DNA of 64,000 nucleotides from Bacteroidales bacterium UBA5536 (lineage in GTDB: Bacteria; Bacteroidota; Bacteroidia; Bacteroidales; F082), in NCBI GenBank assembly GCA_002426795.1, contig DINQ01000016.1:314273-378272 (forward strand). Reading direction: 5' to 3'. The position numbers and the translations under genes are program-made. Every line of letters begins with the position of its first letter. Positions within the stretch are counted from its first letter, which is position 1. The notes below the pieces were generated by a model. The model had not been told where the DNA came from, did not search any database, and saw nothing but the letters and a program-made list of their open reading frames with translations. Below, piece after piece: positions 63,873-64,000 of the stretch.

Positions 63873-63957
63873 GGAGAAATGGCAGAGTGGTCGATTGCGG
63901 CGGTCTTGAAAACCGTTGAGGTGCAAGCCTCCGGGGGTTCGAATCCCTCTTTCTCCG
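63873..63957 (+). tRNA. tRNA-Ser (UGA anticodon)
   Basis: An 85-base class II tRNA. Acceptor stem GGAGAAA (63873-63879) pairs with TTTCTCC (63950-63956) and the discriminator is G63957. D arm GCA/TGC, anticodon stem GCGGT/ACCGT with loop CTTGAAA and anticodon TGA (63907-63909), long variable arm GAGGTGCAAGCCTC, and T arm with TTCGAAT. The CCA end is not encoded in full (CAA follows). Confidence 0.97.
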
Positions 63958-63969
63958 CAAGCTTTTTGG

Positions 63970-63994
63970 ATGCCCGCGTCAAGCGGGCATTTTG
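63970..63994 (+). terminator. Terminator of tRNA-Ser
   Basis: ATGCCCGC and GCGGGCAT form a perfect 8 bp stem with a GTCAA loop, followed by TTTGCATTT. Confidence 0.75.
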
Positions 63995-64000
63995 CATTTA

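Noticed and set aside
63690..63960. Two minus-strand frames crossing the tRNA
   Set aside because: They overlap the tRNA-Ser and its promoter and show no protein features.
1..64000. Mobile elements, CRISPR array, rRNA, phage
   Set aside because: No transposase, integrase, direct-repeat array or rRNA signature was seen anywhere.

Overview
The window is an ordinary-looking chromosomal segment of a Bacteroidota bacterium, most likely a Bacteroidales/Marinilabiliales-type environmental lineage, though the sequence alone does not fix the family. Evidence: two proteins with C-terminal type IX secretion (T9SS) sorting domains, the T9SS regulator PorX, three large TonB-dependent receptors, a GWxTD-domain protein, recF followed by a DUF721 gene, TAnnTTTG-type promoter elements in front of many genes, few visible Shine-Dalgarno sequences and several TTG/GTG starts. 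I see no phage, IS element, CRISPR array or rRNA.

Layout. 1-3.6 kb: end of recF, a DciA-like DUF721 gene, a cobalamin-binding-like protein without signal peptide (minus strand), efp and an lpxD-like acyltransferase. 3.6-10.7 kb: a surface polysaccharide cluster with an O-antigen ligase/polymerase-like protein, two tandem Wzz-like proteins, a flippase, an FkbM methyltransferase and a divergent GT4 glycosyltransferase. 10.7-21.9 kb: housekeeping genes (purD, rnhB, bcp), a large DUF3352-like protein with a probable beta-propeller, MATE and MFS transporters, a TIGR01777 epimerase and an HD phosphohydrolase. 22-28.4 kb: porX-tsaE-ald, then aroB-aroA and a lone LutA-type Fe-S protein. 28.4-32.6 kb: a DUF3298 protein coupled to a Na/Pi cotransporter, and a Cu/Zn efflux-type permease fused to an HMA domain.

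32.8-46 kb: a gingipain-like C25 peptidase exported by T9SS, a PD40-repeat lipoprotein, a small membrane-anchored unknown, a heme-type TonB receptor, tpx, and a lipoprotein/TonB-receptor pair of unknown substrate. 46-54.8 kb is the signalling highlight. A stand-alone H-NOX heme sensor lies two bases upstream of a 1287-residue hybrid histidine kinase whose N-terminus is an HNOBA domain, the same module that follows H-NOX in animal soluble guanylate cyclase. A second large hybrid kinase lies upstream on the same strand.

55-64 kb: a TonB receptor preceded by a clear TPP riboswitch, hence a probable outer-membrane thiamine importer; a secreted PD40/T9SS protein; aroQ; a GT2 glycosyltransferase coupled to a lipid A-type acyltransferase; a GWxTD protein; and tRNA-Ser(UGA) with its promoter and terminator. 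The three aro genes are split between two loci. The envelope genes (LpxD, acyltransferase, polysaccharide cluster), T9SS clients and TonB receptors fit a cell with an elaborate Bacteroidota surface. Two short stretches (about 45.97-46.28 and 59.41-59.52 kb) may hold decayed gene fragments.
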